From Herbaspirillum sp. WKF16 (GTDB taxonomy: Bacteria > Pseudomonadota > Gammaproteobacteria > Burkholderiales > Burkholderiaceae_D), in NCBI RefSeq assembly GCF_028993615.1, contig NZ_CP118632.1:4898001-4962000 (forward strand): a DNA stretch of 64,000 nt. The letters run 5' to 3'. The translations under genes were made by a program, and so were the position numbers. Below the pieces are notes generated by a model. It was not told the DNA's origin. It saw only the letters and a program-made list of their open reading frames with translations, and searched no databases. Positions 34,512 through 44,507 of the stretch are shown piece by piece (positions within the stretch are counted from its first letter, which is position 1; each line of letters starts with the position of its first letter).

Positions 34512-37352
34512 TCAGCTCATCACCCGTTCCTGGCGCAGGATCTGCTCGAACTTGTCGGCCGGCACCGGGGGGCTGAACAGGTAACCCTGGATCTCGTCGC
34601 AACCGTAGTGGCGCAGGTAATCCAGCTGCTCGTCGGTTTCCACGCCCTCGGCGATCACGCGCAGCTTCAAGTGGCGCGCCAGCGAGATGATGGAGGCGGT
34701 GATGGCGGCGTCGTCGGCGTCGATGGTGATGTCGCGCACGAAGGAGCGATCGATCTTGAGCACGTCGATGGGGAAGCGCTTGAGGTAGGCCAGCGAGGAA
34801 TAGCCGGTGCCGAAGTCGTCGATGGACAGGCGCACGCCCAATTCCTTCAGGCCGTTCAGGATGCCGATGGCATGTTCGACGTCGGTCATCATCAGGCTCT
34901 CGGTGAGCTCCAGCTCCAGCGAGGCGGGCGGCAGGCCGGTGTCTTCCAGCACATCGGCAATCGACGACACCAGGTCCTTCTGCAGGAACTGCCCCACCGA
35001 CAGGTTGACCGAGACGCTGATGCCGTCATGGCCGTCGAGCTGCCATTGGCGGCATTGGGCGCAGGCCGTGCGCAGCACCCAGGCGCCGATCGGCAGGATC
35101 AGGCCGGTCTCTTCGGCCAGGCCGATGAAGCGCGCCGGCGACACCATGCCCAGCTGCGGATGCTGCCAGCGGATCAAGGCTTCGCTGCCGATCACCTGGC
35201 CGCTGGCCAGGTCCACCTTGGGCTGGTAGTGCAACAGGAACTCGCCGTTGTCGAGCGCGCTGCGCAGGTCGCCTTCGATGCGCAGGCGCTCCAGCGCCTG
35301 CTCGTTCATGGCCGGCGTATAGAACTGGAAATTGTTGCGGCCGGTCTGCTTGCCGCGGTACATGGCGATGTCGGCGTGCTTGATCAGCGTCTCGCCGTCG
35401 GTGCCGTCGGCCGGGTAGCAGGCCACGCCGATGCTGCAGGTCATGAACAGCGTGTGGCCGCCCAGCGTGATGGGCGCGGCCACCGCATCCATGATGCGCT
35501 GCAGGCTGCGGGTGTCGAGCGTGAGCTCGTCCTGCTCGGGCAGGATCATGATGAATTCGTCGCCGCCCAGGCGCGCCACGGTGTCGGCCTCGCGCACCGC
35601 CGCGCGCAGGCGGCCGGCCACGGTGCGCAGGAGCGTGTCGCCGGCCTTGTGGCCCAGCGTGTCGTTGACGAACTTGAAGCGGTCGAGGTCGACGAACACC
35701 AGCCAGAGCGCCTGCTTCTGCCGCTCGGCCACGCCGATGGCCTGCTCCAGGTGGTGGCGCAGCATGTGGCGGTTGATCAGGCCGGTGAGCGTGTCGCGGC
35801 TGGCCTGGAATTCCAGTTCGGCTTCGTAGCGCTTCATCGAGGTGATGTCGTAGAGGGCCGCCACGAAGTGGGTCACGGCGCCGTTCTCATCCTTCACCGG
35901 GGCGATGTAGAAGTCGTTCCACAGCTCCGAGCCGTCCTTGTGGTAGTTGCGCAGGATGACGTTGTGCTCGCGCTGCTCGCGCATGGCGATCCACACGGTC
36001 TCGAAGCCTTCCGGGTCGCTGTCGCGCCCTTCCAGGAAACGGATGCTCTGCCCCATCGCCTCGGCCGGGCTGTAGCCGGTGATGCGGGCGAAGGCGGGAT
36101 TGACGTACTCGATGGTGTAGTCCGGCCCCTGCGCCGAGAGGATCAGGATAGCGTTGGCGCTGGCCTCGATGGCCTGGTTGCGCAACAGCAAGGCGCTCTC
36201 GGCCGAGCGGCGCGCCTTGATGTCGTCCGACAGCAGCGCGTTGGTGTGGCGCAGCTCGGCGGTCTTGTCCTCCACCAGTTGCTGCACCCGGTGCGAACGC
36301 ATCGACAGCGCGCGCATGTAGGCCGCGCCCAGCAGGGAGGCGATCACGCCGGCCAGCAGGATCAGCAGCGAGCCGTAGTGGTCGGCGAACACCGAGCGCG
36401 GCGGGATGCTGATCTCCATGTGCCAGGTCTGGCCGGCAATGTCGAAGCTGGTCATGGTGCTGGAGGGCTGCTGGAACAGGCGCCCCAGCGCCAGCGCCTG
36501 GTCCAGCCAGTGGCCTTGCGACGGTGTGCTGTCGTGATGGAAGACCAGGCTGGCATCGTTGGCCTGCGGGCCGACATAGACGCGCAGGCCGATCTCGCGG
36601 TCCTCCATCAGGCCGGCGCCCTCCAGGATCTTCTGCACCAGCTCGGTGACCTGCAGCACGGCGGAGGTGTCGCCCACCAGCGCCGCGCGACGCGCCTCGA
36701 CGCTGCTGGGCTGCACGCCGCCGCGGTAGACCGGCTGCATCACCAGCAGGCCGCGCTGGCTAACGTCGGATTGCGCCAGCCGCATCGGCAGCGTGGAAGC
36801 CGGCCGGCCGCTGTTGAGCGCGATGTCCAGCGTCTGCATCACGATGGGATTGCCGGTCTGGTCCAGCCCGAGCGCGGCCTCGTTGCCGGCCACCGGCTCG
36901 ACGTAGTCGACCACCAGGTAGGAGGGCCGCTCCGGCGCGCGCACCGGCTTGCCGTCGGCCAGCGTGGTGATCTGGAAGCCGGGCACCGCGCCCTGGCGCA
37001 GGGCTTCGAACACCAGGCGGTCCTCGTCGGAAACGAAGCGCTGCACGCCGAAGGCGCGCACATAAGGATAGCGTTCCAGCAGCGGACGGGTGAAGGCCTG
37101 GAATTGCTCGCGGGAAGGATCGCCGACGGTGGCGTGGAAATGGTTGATGACCGACAACACCTGGACCGCTTCTTCCAGCCCACGCTGGACGGTGAAGGCG
37201 CGCAGGGCCGCCCGGCGCTCGAAGTCCAGGTTGACCGCATCATCTTCCAGGTGGCTGGTGGCGACAAAGACTGCCGTGGTTGCGCACAGGCCCAACATCA
37301 GCGTGAGTGATGCCGACAACGTTGCCCCCAGCTTGTTGATCACACGCTGCAT
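34512..37352 (-). CDS. CHASE-PAS(LOV-like)-GGDEF-EAL cyclic-di-GMP protein
   Basis: A 946-residue membrane signalling protein. TM1 is about residues 11-31, a CHASE-like periplasmic domain 40-320, TM2 about 326-348, and a PAS domain 388-505. GGDEF is intact (GGDEF at 596-600) and EAL is intact (EAL at 724-726, with DDFGTGYSS). It may make and/or degrade cyclic-di-GMP. The PAS resembles a LOV domain: RITGYSPAEAMG, RFLEGRDSDPEG and RNYHKDGSELWND track the LOV pattern, but Ser436-Ile437 replace the Asn-Cys of NCRFLQ, so the photoactive Cys is missing. The start 37352 is directly before TM1. A perfect palindrome lies upstream. Confidence 0.9.
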   Translation of the reverse strand: MQRVINKLGATLSASLTLMLGLCATTAVFVATSHLEDDAVNLDFERRAALRAFTVQRGLEEAVQVLSVINHFHATVGDPSREQFQAFTRPLLERYPYVRAFGVQRFVSDEDRLVFEALRQGAVPGFQITTLADGKPVRAPERPSYLVVDYVEPVAGNEAALGLDQTGNPIVMQTLDIALNSGRPASTLPMRLAQSDVSQRGLLVMQPVYRGGVQPSSVEARRAALVGDTSAVLQVTELVQKILEGAGLMEDREIGLRVYVGPQANDASLVFHHDSTPSQGHWLDQALALGRLFQQPSSTMTSFDIAGQTWHMEISIPPRSVFADHYGSLLILLAGVIASLLGAAYMRALSMRSHRVQQLVEDKTAELRHTNALLSDDIKARRSAESALLLRNQAIEASANAILILSAQGPDYTIEYVNPAFARITGYSPAEAMGQSIRFLEGRDSDPEGFETVWIAMREQREHNVILRNYHKDGSELWNDFYIAPVKDENGAVTHFVAALYDITSMKRYEAELEFQASRDTLTGLINRHMLRHHLEQAIGVAERQKQALWLVFVDLDRFKFVNDTLGHKAGDTLLRTVAGRLRAAVREADTVARLGGDEFIMILPEQDELTLDTRSLQRIMDAVAAPITLGGHTLFMTCSIGVACYPADGTDGETLIKHADIAMYRGKQTGRNNFQFYTPAMNEQALERLRIEGDLRSALDNGEFLLHYQPKVDLASGQVIGSEALIRWQHPQLGMVSPARFIGLAEETGLILPIGAWVLRTACAQCRQWQLDGHDGISVSVNLSVGQFLQKDLVSSIADVLEDTGLPPASLELELTESLMMTDVEHAIGILNGLKELGVRLSIDDFGTGYSSLAYLKRFPIDVLKIDRSFVRDITIDADDAAITASIISLARHLKLRVIAEGVETDEQLDYLRHYGCDEIQGYLFSPPVPADKFEQILRQERVMS

Positions 37353-37402
37353 AAGTGAATCGCCATCTGATATTCCACTGATAATAATCTGCTCTCCCTC
37401 AC

Positions 37403-37424
37403 TATATCGAACTAGTTCGATATA
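37403..37424. promoter_or_regulatory. 22-bp perfect palindrome upstream of the GGDEF-EAL gene
   Basis: An AT-rich perfect palindrome with 11-bp arms (left arm TATATCGAACT), centred on ACTAGT, lies 51-72 bp upstream of the 37352 start. Its position suits an operator over the promoter. A leader hairpin is possible, but it has no loop. The binding factor is unknown. Confidence 0.5.
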
Positions 37425-37443
37425 TTTTTAGTGATGAGACAAC

Positions 37444-37466
37444 AAAAAGGCAGCCATTTGGCTGCC
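37444..37466 (-). terminator. intrinsic terminator after the COG0523 GTPase gene
   Basis: Stem GGCAGCCA / TGGCTGCC with a 2-bp loop. On the minus strand it is followed by TTTTTG. It lies 55 bp after the stop of the 37521-38687 gene and separates it from the GGDEF-EAL gene promoter. Confidence 0.8.
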
Positions 37467-37520
37467 TTCTTCATTTCTGCCCGGCAATCTTCCCGCCTTG
37501 CAGCTCGCCTTGACGACTCA

Positions 37521-38687
<1,167 letters not shown>

Positions 38688-38768
38688 GATGGAATGCTCG
38701 ACTGCGGAAAGGAAAGAGGGGCGTCACCTCGCATGCTACTCCATGCGTCAAGCGACGAAGACGCCATG

Positions 38769-38792
38769 AAAAACGGACCGCGCGCGGTCCGT
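38769..38792 (-). terminator. intrinsic terminator after ribA
   Basis: A perfect 20-bp palindrome, ACGGACCGCG with its complement (38773-38792), followed on the minus strand by TTTTT. It lies 13 bp after the ribA stop and separates ribA from the COG0523 gene. Confidence 0.85.
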
Positions 38793-38804
38793 CTCCGGGA
38801 TGGC

Positions 38805-39497
<693 letters not shown>

Positions 39498-39653
39498 GAC
39501 AACCTGCTTTCAATACGAATGCGTAGAACCGCGTATCTTACCTTGCGGCCGGGTTTATTTCAGCGCGCGGGATGCGCGGCGACGCTGCTGCAGATGAAGC
39601 CGCAAGCCGCTTTTGCAAGCCGGCCGGCCCGCGCCGGGCCGCCCCCAAAACGA

Positions 39654-39680
39654 CTCAGCCCCGCCATGGGCGGGGCTGAG
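39654..39680 (-). terminator. intrinsic terminator after lipA
   Basis: A 12-bp perfect stem CTCAGCCCCGCC with its complement, a 3-bp loop, and TCGTTTTGG following on the minus strand. It lies 24 bp after the lipA stop. Confidence 0.8.
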
Positions 39681-39703
39681 CGCGGATTCAGGCGAAAACC
39701 GGA

Positions 39704-40699
39704 TTACACCAATCCATGCGCCTGCTGGTCGGCGTGGTAGCTCGAACGCACCATGGCGCCCACGGCGGCGTGCACGAAGCCCATCTTGTAGGCTTCCTCT
39801 TCATACATCTTGAAGGTGTCGGGGTGCACGTAGCGGCGCACCGGCAGGTGGTCGCCGCTGGGCATCAGGTACTGGCCGATGGTCAGCATGTCGACGTTGT
39901 GGGCGCGCATGTCGCGCATGACCTGCAGCACCTCCTCGTCGGTCTCGCCCAGGCCGACCATGATGCCGGACTTGGTCGGCACTTCCGGATGCAGGTCCTT
40001 GAAGCGCTTCAACAGGTTCAGCGAATACTCGTAGTCGGAGCCCGGGCGCGCTTCCTTGTACAGGCGCGGCGCAGTTTCCAGGTTGTGGTTCATGACGTCC
40101 GGCGGGGCCATCTTGAGGATTTCCAGCGCGCGGTCCATGCGGCCGCGGAAGTCCGGGGTCAGGATCTCGATGCGGGTCTCGGGCGAGAGCTCGCGCACGC
40201 GGCGGATGCACTCGGCGAAGTGGGCGGCGCCGCCGTCGCGCAGGTCGTCGCGGTCGACGCTGGTGATGACCACGTACGACAGCTTCAGCTGGGCGATGGT
40301 CTTGGCCAGGTTTTCCGGCTCATTGGGATCCAGCGGATCGGGACGGCCGTGGCCGACGTCGCAGAACGGGCAGCGGCGGGTGCACTTGTCGCCCATGATC
40401 ATGAAGGTCGCGGTGCCCTTGCCGAAGCATTCGCCGATGTTGGGGCAGGAGGCTTCCTCGCACACCGTCACCAGGTTGTTGGCGCGCAGGATGTCCTTGA
40501 TCTCGTAGAAGCGGGTGGTCGGCGAGCCGGCCTTGACGCGGATCCAGTCGGGTTTCTTCAGCTTCTCGCCGGAAACGATCTTGATCGGGATCCAGGCCGT
40601 CTTGCCGGCGCCTTTCTGCTTGTCCAGCGGGTTGGTGCGCGCGGCGTTGGCGGCGGCGTTGCTGGAAGGATCTGCTGCGGGAGTGATTTCGGTAGTCAT
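39704..40699 (-). CDS. lipA: lipoyl synthase
   Basis: A 331-residue radical-SAM enzyme inserting two sulfurs into octanoyl-lipoyl domains. The auxiliary cluster cysteines are Cys80, Cys85 and Cys91 ([12 protein letters not shown]); the radical-SAM cysteines are Cys106, Cys110 and Cys113 (CTRRCPFC). The C-terminal RSSYHAD carries the conserved Ser. The first 30 residues are Ala/Thr-rich and probably disordered. It is 25 bp downstream of lipB, so the two form an operon. Confidence 0.96.
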   Translation of the reverse strand: MTTEITPAADPSSNAAANAARTNPLDKQKGAGKTAWIPIKIVSGEKLKKPDWIRVKAGSPTTRFYEIKDILRANNLVTVCEEASCPNIGECFGKGTATFMIMGDKCTRRCPFCDVGHGRPDPLDPNEPENLAKTIAQLKLSYVVITSVDRDDLRDGGAAHFAECIRRVRELSPETRIEILTPDFRGRMDRALEILKMAPPDVMNHNLETAPRLYKEARPGSDYEYSLNLLKRFKDLHPEVPTKSGIMVGLGETDEEVLQVMRDMRAHNVDMLTIGQYLMPSGDHLPVRRYVHPDTFKMYEEEAYKMGFVHAAVGAMVRSSYHADQQAHGLV

Positions 40700-40724
40700 G
40701 TCGGTATTTCCGGCCCCGGCGGGC

Positions 40725-41429
40725 TCAAGCCATGCCCGCGAAGCGGGCGATCAGTTTCTCGGCAAGCAGCGCCTGGACGTCGGCCAGGCGGGCATTCTCG
40801 GCGCCCAGGGTCTTCATGTCGACCGTGGCCAGTCCCTCGTAGCCGCAGGGATTGATCCCCGAAAACGGCGCGAGGTCCATGTCGACGTTGAGCGACACCC
40901 CATGGTAAGTGCACCCGTTGCCGCGGATTTTCAAGCCCAGCGCGGCTACCTTGGCGCCCTGCCACGGCCCGTCGGCGGCATAGATGCCCGGCGCGCCCTG
41001 CTTGCGTTCACCGGCGAGATTATACGCCGCCAGCACGTCGATCACCGCCTGCTCGATGTTGTGCACGAATTCGCGCGCGAACAAGCGGGCGCCGGCGCGG
41101 TTGCGGCGCAGGTCCATGAGCAGGTAGATCACCGCCTGGCCGGGGCCGTGGAAGGTAACCTCGCCGCCGCGGTCGGTCTGCACCACCGGGATGTCATGGG
41201 GATTCAAGACGTGGGCGCGGTCGGCGCCCAGGCCCAGCGTGTAGACCGGGGGATGCTCGACGATCCACAGCTGGTCGGGCGTGTCGGCGTCGCGCGCGTC
41301 GGTGTAGGCGCGCATCGCCGCGAAGCTGGCCTCGTAGGGTTCGACCCCGCGCCGCACGATCTGCGGCAGGCCGGGGGCCGGCGGCGCAGCGGCGGCCGGC
41401 GCGGCGGCGATGTGTGTTGCTGTCTGCAT
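40725..41429 (-). CDS. lipB: octanoyltransferase
   Basis: A 234-residue cytosolic enzyme that moves octanoate from acyl-carrier protein to lipoyl domains. [12 protein letters not shown] (88-99), Lys160 (QGAKVAALG) and the catalytic Cys195 (INPCGYEGL) are present. The first 22 residues are Ala/Pro-rich and variable. It is directly upstream of lipA. The adjacent DUF493 and dat genes often join lipB-lipA in related bacteria; here a DUF2917-type gene and a LysR gene stand between. Confidence 0.95.
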   Translation of the reverse strand: MQTATHIAAAPAAAAPPAPGLPQIVRRGVEPYEASFAAMRAYTDARDADTPDQLWIVEHPPVYTLGLGADRAHVLNPHDIPVVQTDRGGEVTFHGPGQAVIYLLMDLRRNRAGARLFAREFVHNIEQAVIDVLAAYNLAGERKQGAPGIYAADGPWQGAKVAALGLKIRGNGCTYHGVSLNVDMDLAPFSGINPCGYEGLATVDMKTLGAENARLADVQALLAEKLIARFAGMA

Positions 41430-41529
41430 GCCCGCCAGTGTAGCGAACTTCGGCCGCGTGCGTCGCCGCGGCGGCGCTTTGGCGGGGAAATTTCCTTTCC
41501 GGCAACTTGCCGCGACCGGCCGGCCCGCC

Positions 41530-41874
41530 CTAGAACCAGCGGATCAGCCCGTGCGGCAACAACTGGCTGATGCGCGGCGCCCCGGCGTCCGGCTGCGGCC
41601 GGCAGTCGGCGGCAGCGCAGGGCTGGCGCGCCGGCAAGGGCAGGATCTCGAACTCGGCGCAACCCTTGACCGCCTCGAACACCGCCAGTCCGCGGCCATG
41701 GAAATCGAAGTCGCAGCCCGGCCTCAGCCAGACGTCGGCGCCGCCCCGCTCCACTGTCAGCCACAGCAGCCCGCAGCGCACCCGCACACGCACCGGCGAG
41801 CGCAGGCGGCGCGCCATGGTCTGGCCTTCCCGCAGGCTCAGCCTGGCGTTTTCTCTTGATAATGGAATTTGCAT
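41530..41874 (-). CDS. DUF2917-type small protein
   Basis: A 114-residue protein starting [27 protein letters not shown], with a beta-rich body ([29 protein letters not shown]) typical of the DUF2917 family as I recall it. A longer frame to 42036 is dismissed because it crosses the divergent promoter region. It diverges from a LysR gene (start 42060), a pairing that suggests control by that regulator. Function is unknown; three Cys near the C-terminus are noted. Confidence 0.7.
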   Translation of the reverse strand: MQIPLSRENARLSLREGQTMARRLRSPVRVRVRCGLLWLTVERGGADVWLRPGCDFDFHGRGLAVFEAVKGCAEFEILPLPARQPCAAADCRPQPDAGAPRISQLLPHGLIRWF

Positions 41875-42059
41875 GATGCGACTCCCTCGCGTGGCGCCGG
41901 GCAAGCCGCCTCCCGGCCGCGAGGCCTTGCGGCGAGCGGGCTTCAGAGGAGAATGACCGGAAATGTGTTGAACCGGATTGCATTGTAGGCAGCGCCCCGC
42001 CTGCGGCAAAACGATATATATTCCCCCTTCTTGCAAATGAAATTCACAAGGGAAGCGCC

Positions 42060-42980
42060 ATGACCGACCTCCGGAAGTTGCCCAACCTCGCGGCCTTGCG
42101 CGCCTTCGACGCCGCCGTCCGCCACGGCGGCTTCTCGCGCGCGGCCGAGGAGATCCACGTCACGCCGGGCGCGGTCAGCCACCAGGTGCGCGCGCTGGAA
42201 GAAGAGCTGGGCCTGCAGCTGTTCGTCCGTCACGGCAAGCGCATCGCCGTGACCGAAACCGGCCAGCGCTTCGCCGCCACCATCCGCAAGTCGCTGGGCG
42301 AGATCGCGCTGGCGGCCGAGCACCTGCGCAGCCTGAACCGCCAGCAGCGGCTGGTGATCTCCAGCACGCCCTCGTTCTCTTCACGCTGGCTGGCGCCGCG
42401 GCTGTGGAAATTCATCGACGCCAATCCGGAGATCGAGGTGGTGCTGCAGTCCGGCAGCCACCTCTCGGACCTGCGGCTGGACGGCGTCGACATCGGCCTG
42501 CGCTTCGGGCGCGGCCACTACCCCGGCGTGGTGACCGAGAAGCTGACCGACGACTACTACTATCCGGTGGCCTCCCCGGCCTATCGCACCAAACGCGGCA
42601 AGAAGCCGGCCAGGCCGGCCGACCTGGCGCAATGCGCGCTGCTGCGCATGGATACCCGCGAGTCCTGGCAACCCTGGCTCAAGCGCGCCGGGCTGGACCT
42701 GCCCGAGCCCACCGGCGGCCTGGTGATCGAGGACTCCTCGCTCACGCTGCGCCAGGCGGCCGACGGCGGCGGCGTGGCGCTGTCGCGCCATATCATCGCC
42801 TCGCAGGAAATCGCCGCCGGCGAAGTGGTGCGGCTGTTCGACGTGGCGCTCAAGGCCGACGAATCGTATTACCTGGTGCACTTGCCGGAGGGCGTGGAGA
42901 AGCCGGCCATCGCCGCCTTCAAGAAGTGGATCTTCGGGGAGATGAAACTGTTTCGCGACAGCAGCGGCTGGCCGGGCTGA
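42060..42980 (+). CDS. LysR-family regulator (GcvA-like)
   Basis: A 306-residue regulator. The N-terminal helix-turn-helix (LRKLPNLAALRAFDAAVRHGGFSRAAEEIHVTPGAVSHQVRALEEELGLQLFVRHGKRIAVTETG, split over about 3-66) has the GcvA-group start. A substrate-binding domain follows (about 90-300), with the typical GGGVALSRHIIA near its end. AAGGGAAG lies before the ATG. The divergent DUF2917-type gene is the likely target. Ligand unknown. Confidence 0.9.
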   Translation: MTDLRKLPNLAALRAFDAAVRHGGFSRAAEEIHVTPGAVSHQVRALEEELGLQLFVRHGKRIAVTETGQRFAATIRKSLGEIALAAEHLRSLNRQQRLVISSTPSFSSRWLAPRLWKFIDANPEIEVVLQSGSHLSDLRLDGVDIGLRFGRGHYPGVVTEKLTDDYYYPVASPAYRTKRGKKPARPADLAQCALLRMDTRESWQPWLKRAGLDLPEPTGGLVIEDSSLTLRQAADGGGVALSRHIIASQEIAAGEVVRLFDVALKADESYYLVHLPEGVEKPAIAAFKKWIFGEMKLFRDSSGWPG

Positions 42981-43001
42981 ACCGCGCCGGCGGAGAAAAC
43001 A

Positions 43002-43037
43002 AAAACCCGGCGCGCCATGGCGGCTGCGCCGGGTTTT
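43002..43037. terminator. bidirectional intrinsic terminator
   Basis: A 12-bp stem AAAACCCGGCGC with its complement and an 12-bp loop. The minus-strand reading is followed by TTTTTGTTTTC, and the plus-strand reading by TTTTCG. It lies between the convergent LysR (stop 42980) and DUF493 (stop 43056) genes. Confidence 0.8.
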
Positions 43038-43055
43038 CGTTGGCGGCGGGAGGCC

Positions 43056-43346
43056 TTACAGCACGAACTTCACCAGCTCGTGCGAGGACAGCGCGCGGTA
43101 CAGGTTGTCCAGCTGCACGCGGCTGGTGGCGCGGATGGTCAGCGTCAGCGACAGGTACTTGCCCTGCGAGGACGGCCGCATCTCGATCTTGCCGGCGTGG
43201 AATTCGGGGTCGTGCTCGACCACCAGCTCGACGATGGTCTGGGCGAATTCGTCGCGCATGATCCCGACCACCTTGATGGGGAAGTCGCTCGGGTATTCGA
43301 TCAGGGATTCTTCGGTTGGAATAGTCATGGCGTTGGTCTGTAGCAT
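43056..43346 (-). CDS. DUF493 (YbeD-like) protein
   Basis: A 96-residue protein of the DUF493 family (IEYPSDFPIKVVGIMRDEFAQTIVELVVEHDPEF, and YLSLTLTIRATSRVQLDNLYRALSSHELVKFVL). YbeD is a small ferredoxin-like-fold protein often beside lipB, of uncertain role. ATG 43346 is preferred over 43373 and 43328 because GGAG lies 6 nt upstream. The gene lies 170 bp after dat on the same strand and follows it in transcription. Confidence 0.85.
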   Translation of the reverse strand: MLQTNAMTIPTEESLIEYPSDFPIKVVGIMRDEFAQTIVELVVEHDPEFHAGKIEMRPSSQGKYLSLTLTIRATSRVQLDNLYRALSSHELVKFVL

Positions 43347-43516
43347 GGTCCGCTCCGGTTTCAATGCATCCAAATGGGGATGAAACGCCGGGCTTCAAGC
43401 GGACGGGTTGATGCGGTTGGGGGATGGCGCATTGTACGCCATGCCGCCCGCGCATCCGCCAAAAACGCGCATGGGCCGCACCCGGCGGCCCATGCGCGAG
43501 GCCTGCGCCGATCGCC

Positions 43517-44365
43517 TTACAGGCGCGCCTTGGCCGCCTGGTAGGCGGCATGGATGCGGGCGAACACCGGACCGGGACGGCCGGCGCCGACCGGCTTGCC
43601 GTCCAGCGCGACCACCGGCAGCACTTCCTTGCTGGCCGAGGAAATGATCAGCTCGTCGGCCGCGAACACTTCCTCGCGCGGGATGCGGCGCGCTTCCAGC
43701 ACGATGCCCTGGGCGGCGCACAGCTCCTCCATCAGGCCGTAGCGGATGCCTTCCAGGATCAGGTTGTCCTTGGGCGGCGCCGAGATCTTGCCGTCCTTCA
43801 CCACCCACACGTTGGAGGACGAGGCTTCCGACAGCAGGCCGTCGCGGAACTGGATCGCCTCGGTCACTTCGTTCTCGGCCGCGAACTGCGCCGCCAGCAC
43901 GTTGCCCAGCAGCGAGGTCGACTTGATCTGGCAGTTCAGCCAGCGGCGGTCTTCCATGGTCACGCAGGCCACGCCGTTTTCGATGCTCGATGCCGATGGC
44001 AGCACCATCGGATTGGTCATGATCAGCACCGTGGGCACCATTTCCTTGGGGAAGGCGTGGGCGCGCTTGGCCACGCCGCGGGTGACCTGCAGGTAGATCA
44101 TCTGGTCGTCCAGGCCGTTGGCCTGCACCACGCGCTCAATCAACGCCTGCCACTCGGCCTCGCTATGCGGATTTGGAATACCGATGCTGGCCAGGCTGCG
44201 GAACAGGCGCGCCATGTGTTGGGCGCCGCGGAAGGCCTTGCGCCGGTACATCGGGATCACTTCATAGATGCCGTCGCCGAAGATGAAGCCGCGGTCCAGC
44301 ACCGGCACGCGGGCTTCCGACAGGGGCGTGAGCTCGCCGTTGAGATAGACGATGGGATCGTTCAT
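43517..44365 (-). CDS. dat: D-amino-acid aminotransferase (class IV PLP)
   Basis: A 282-residue fold-type IV transaminase. It interconverts D-amino acids and 2-oxo acids; related members are branched-chain aminotransferases. The PLP Lys is Lys148 (LNCQIKSTSLLGN), with Glu near EASSSNVWVVKDG and the EGI loop following. The start at 44365 (MNDPIVYLNG) fits the family's short lead; the longer frame to 44434 adds unlike residues. It lies in the neighbourhood of DUF493, lipB and lipA, an arrangement common in Betaproteobacteria. D-Ala and D-Glu supply is a reasonable role. Confidence 0.87.
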   Translation of the reverse strand: MNDPIVYLNGELTPLSEARVPVLDRGFIFGDGIYEVIPMYRRKAFRGAQHMARLFRSLASIGIPNPHSEAEWQALIERVVQANGLDDQMIYLQVTRGVAKRAHAFPKEMVPTVLIMTNPMVLPSASSIENGVACVTMEDRRWLNCQIKSTSLLGNVLAAQFAAENEVTEAIQFRDGLLSEASSSNVWVVKDGKISAPPKDNLILEGIRYGLMEELCAAQGIVLEARRIPREEVFAADELIISSASKEVLPVVALDGKPVGAGRPGPVFARIHAAYQAAKARL

Positions 44366-44507
44366 GATGATTTTCCAGTGTGCGGGAATGGAGGGAAGGA
44401 GGCCGGCCTGAGGCCGCCACTCAACGATTTTCACATGCGCCAGTGTAAGGGGTTATGCAAAAACGGTATTGCGTTTTCCGCGATTGTCCCTCCCGCGCCC
44501 GCCGCGC

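Noticed and set aside
39498..39531. possible FMN riboswitch before ribA
   Set aside because: The leader is short and shows none of the conserved stems that I would expect. No claim is made.
41875..42059. possible LysR operator in the DUF2917 / LysR gap
   Set aside because: A CTTG / CAAG pair near 42030-42053 is suggestive, but the T-N11-A pattern is too weak to call.
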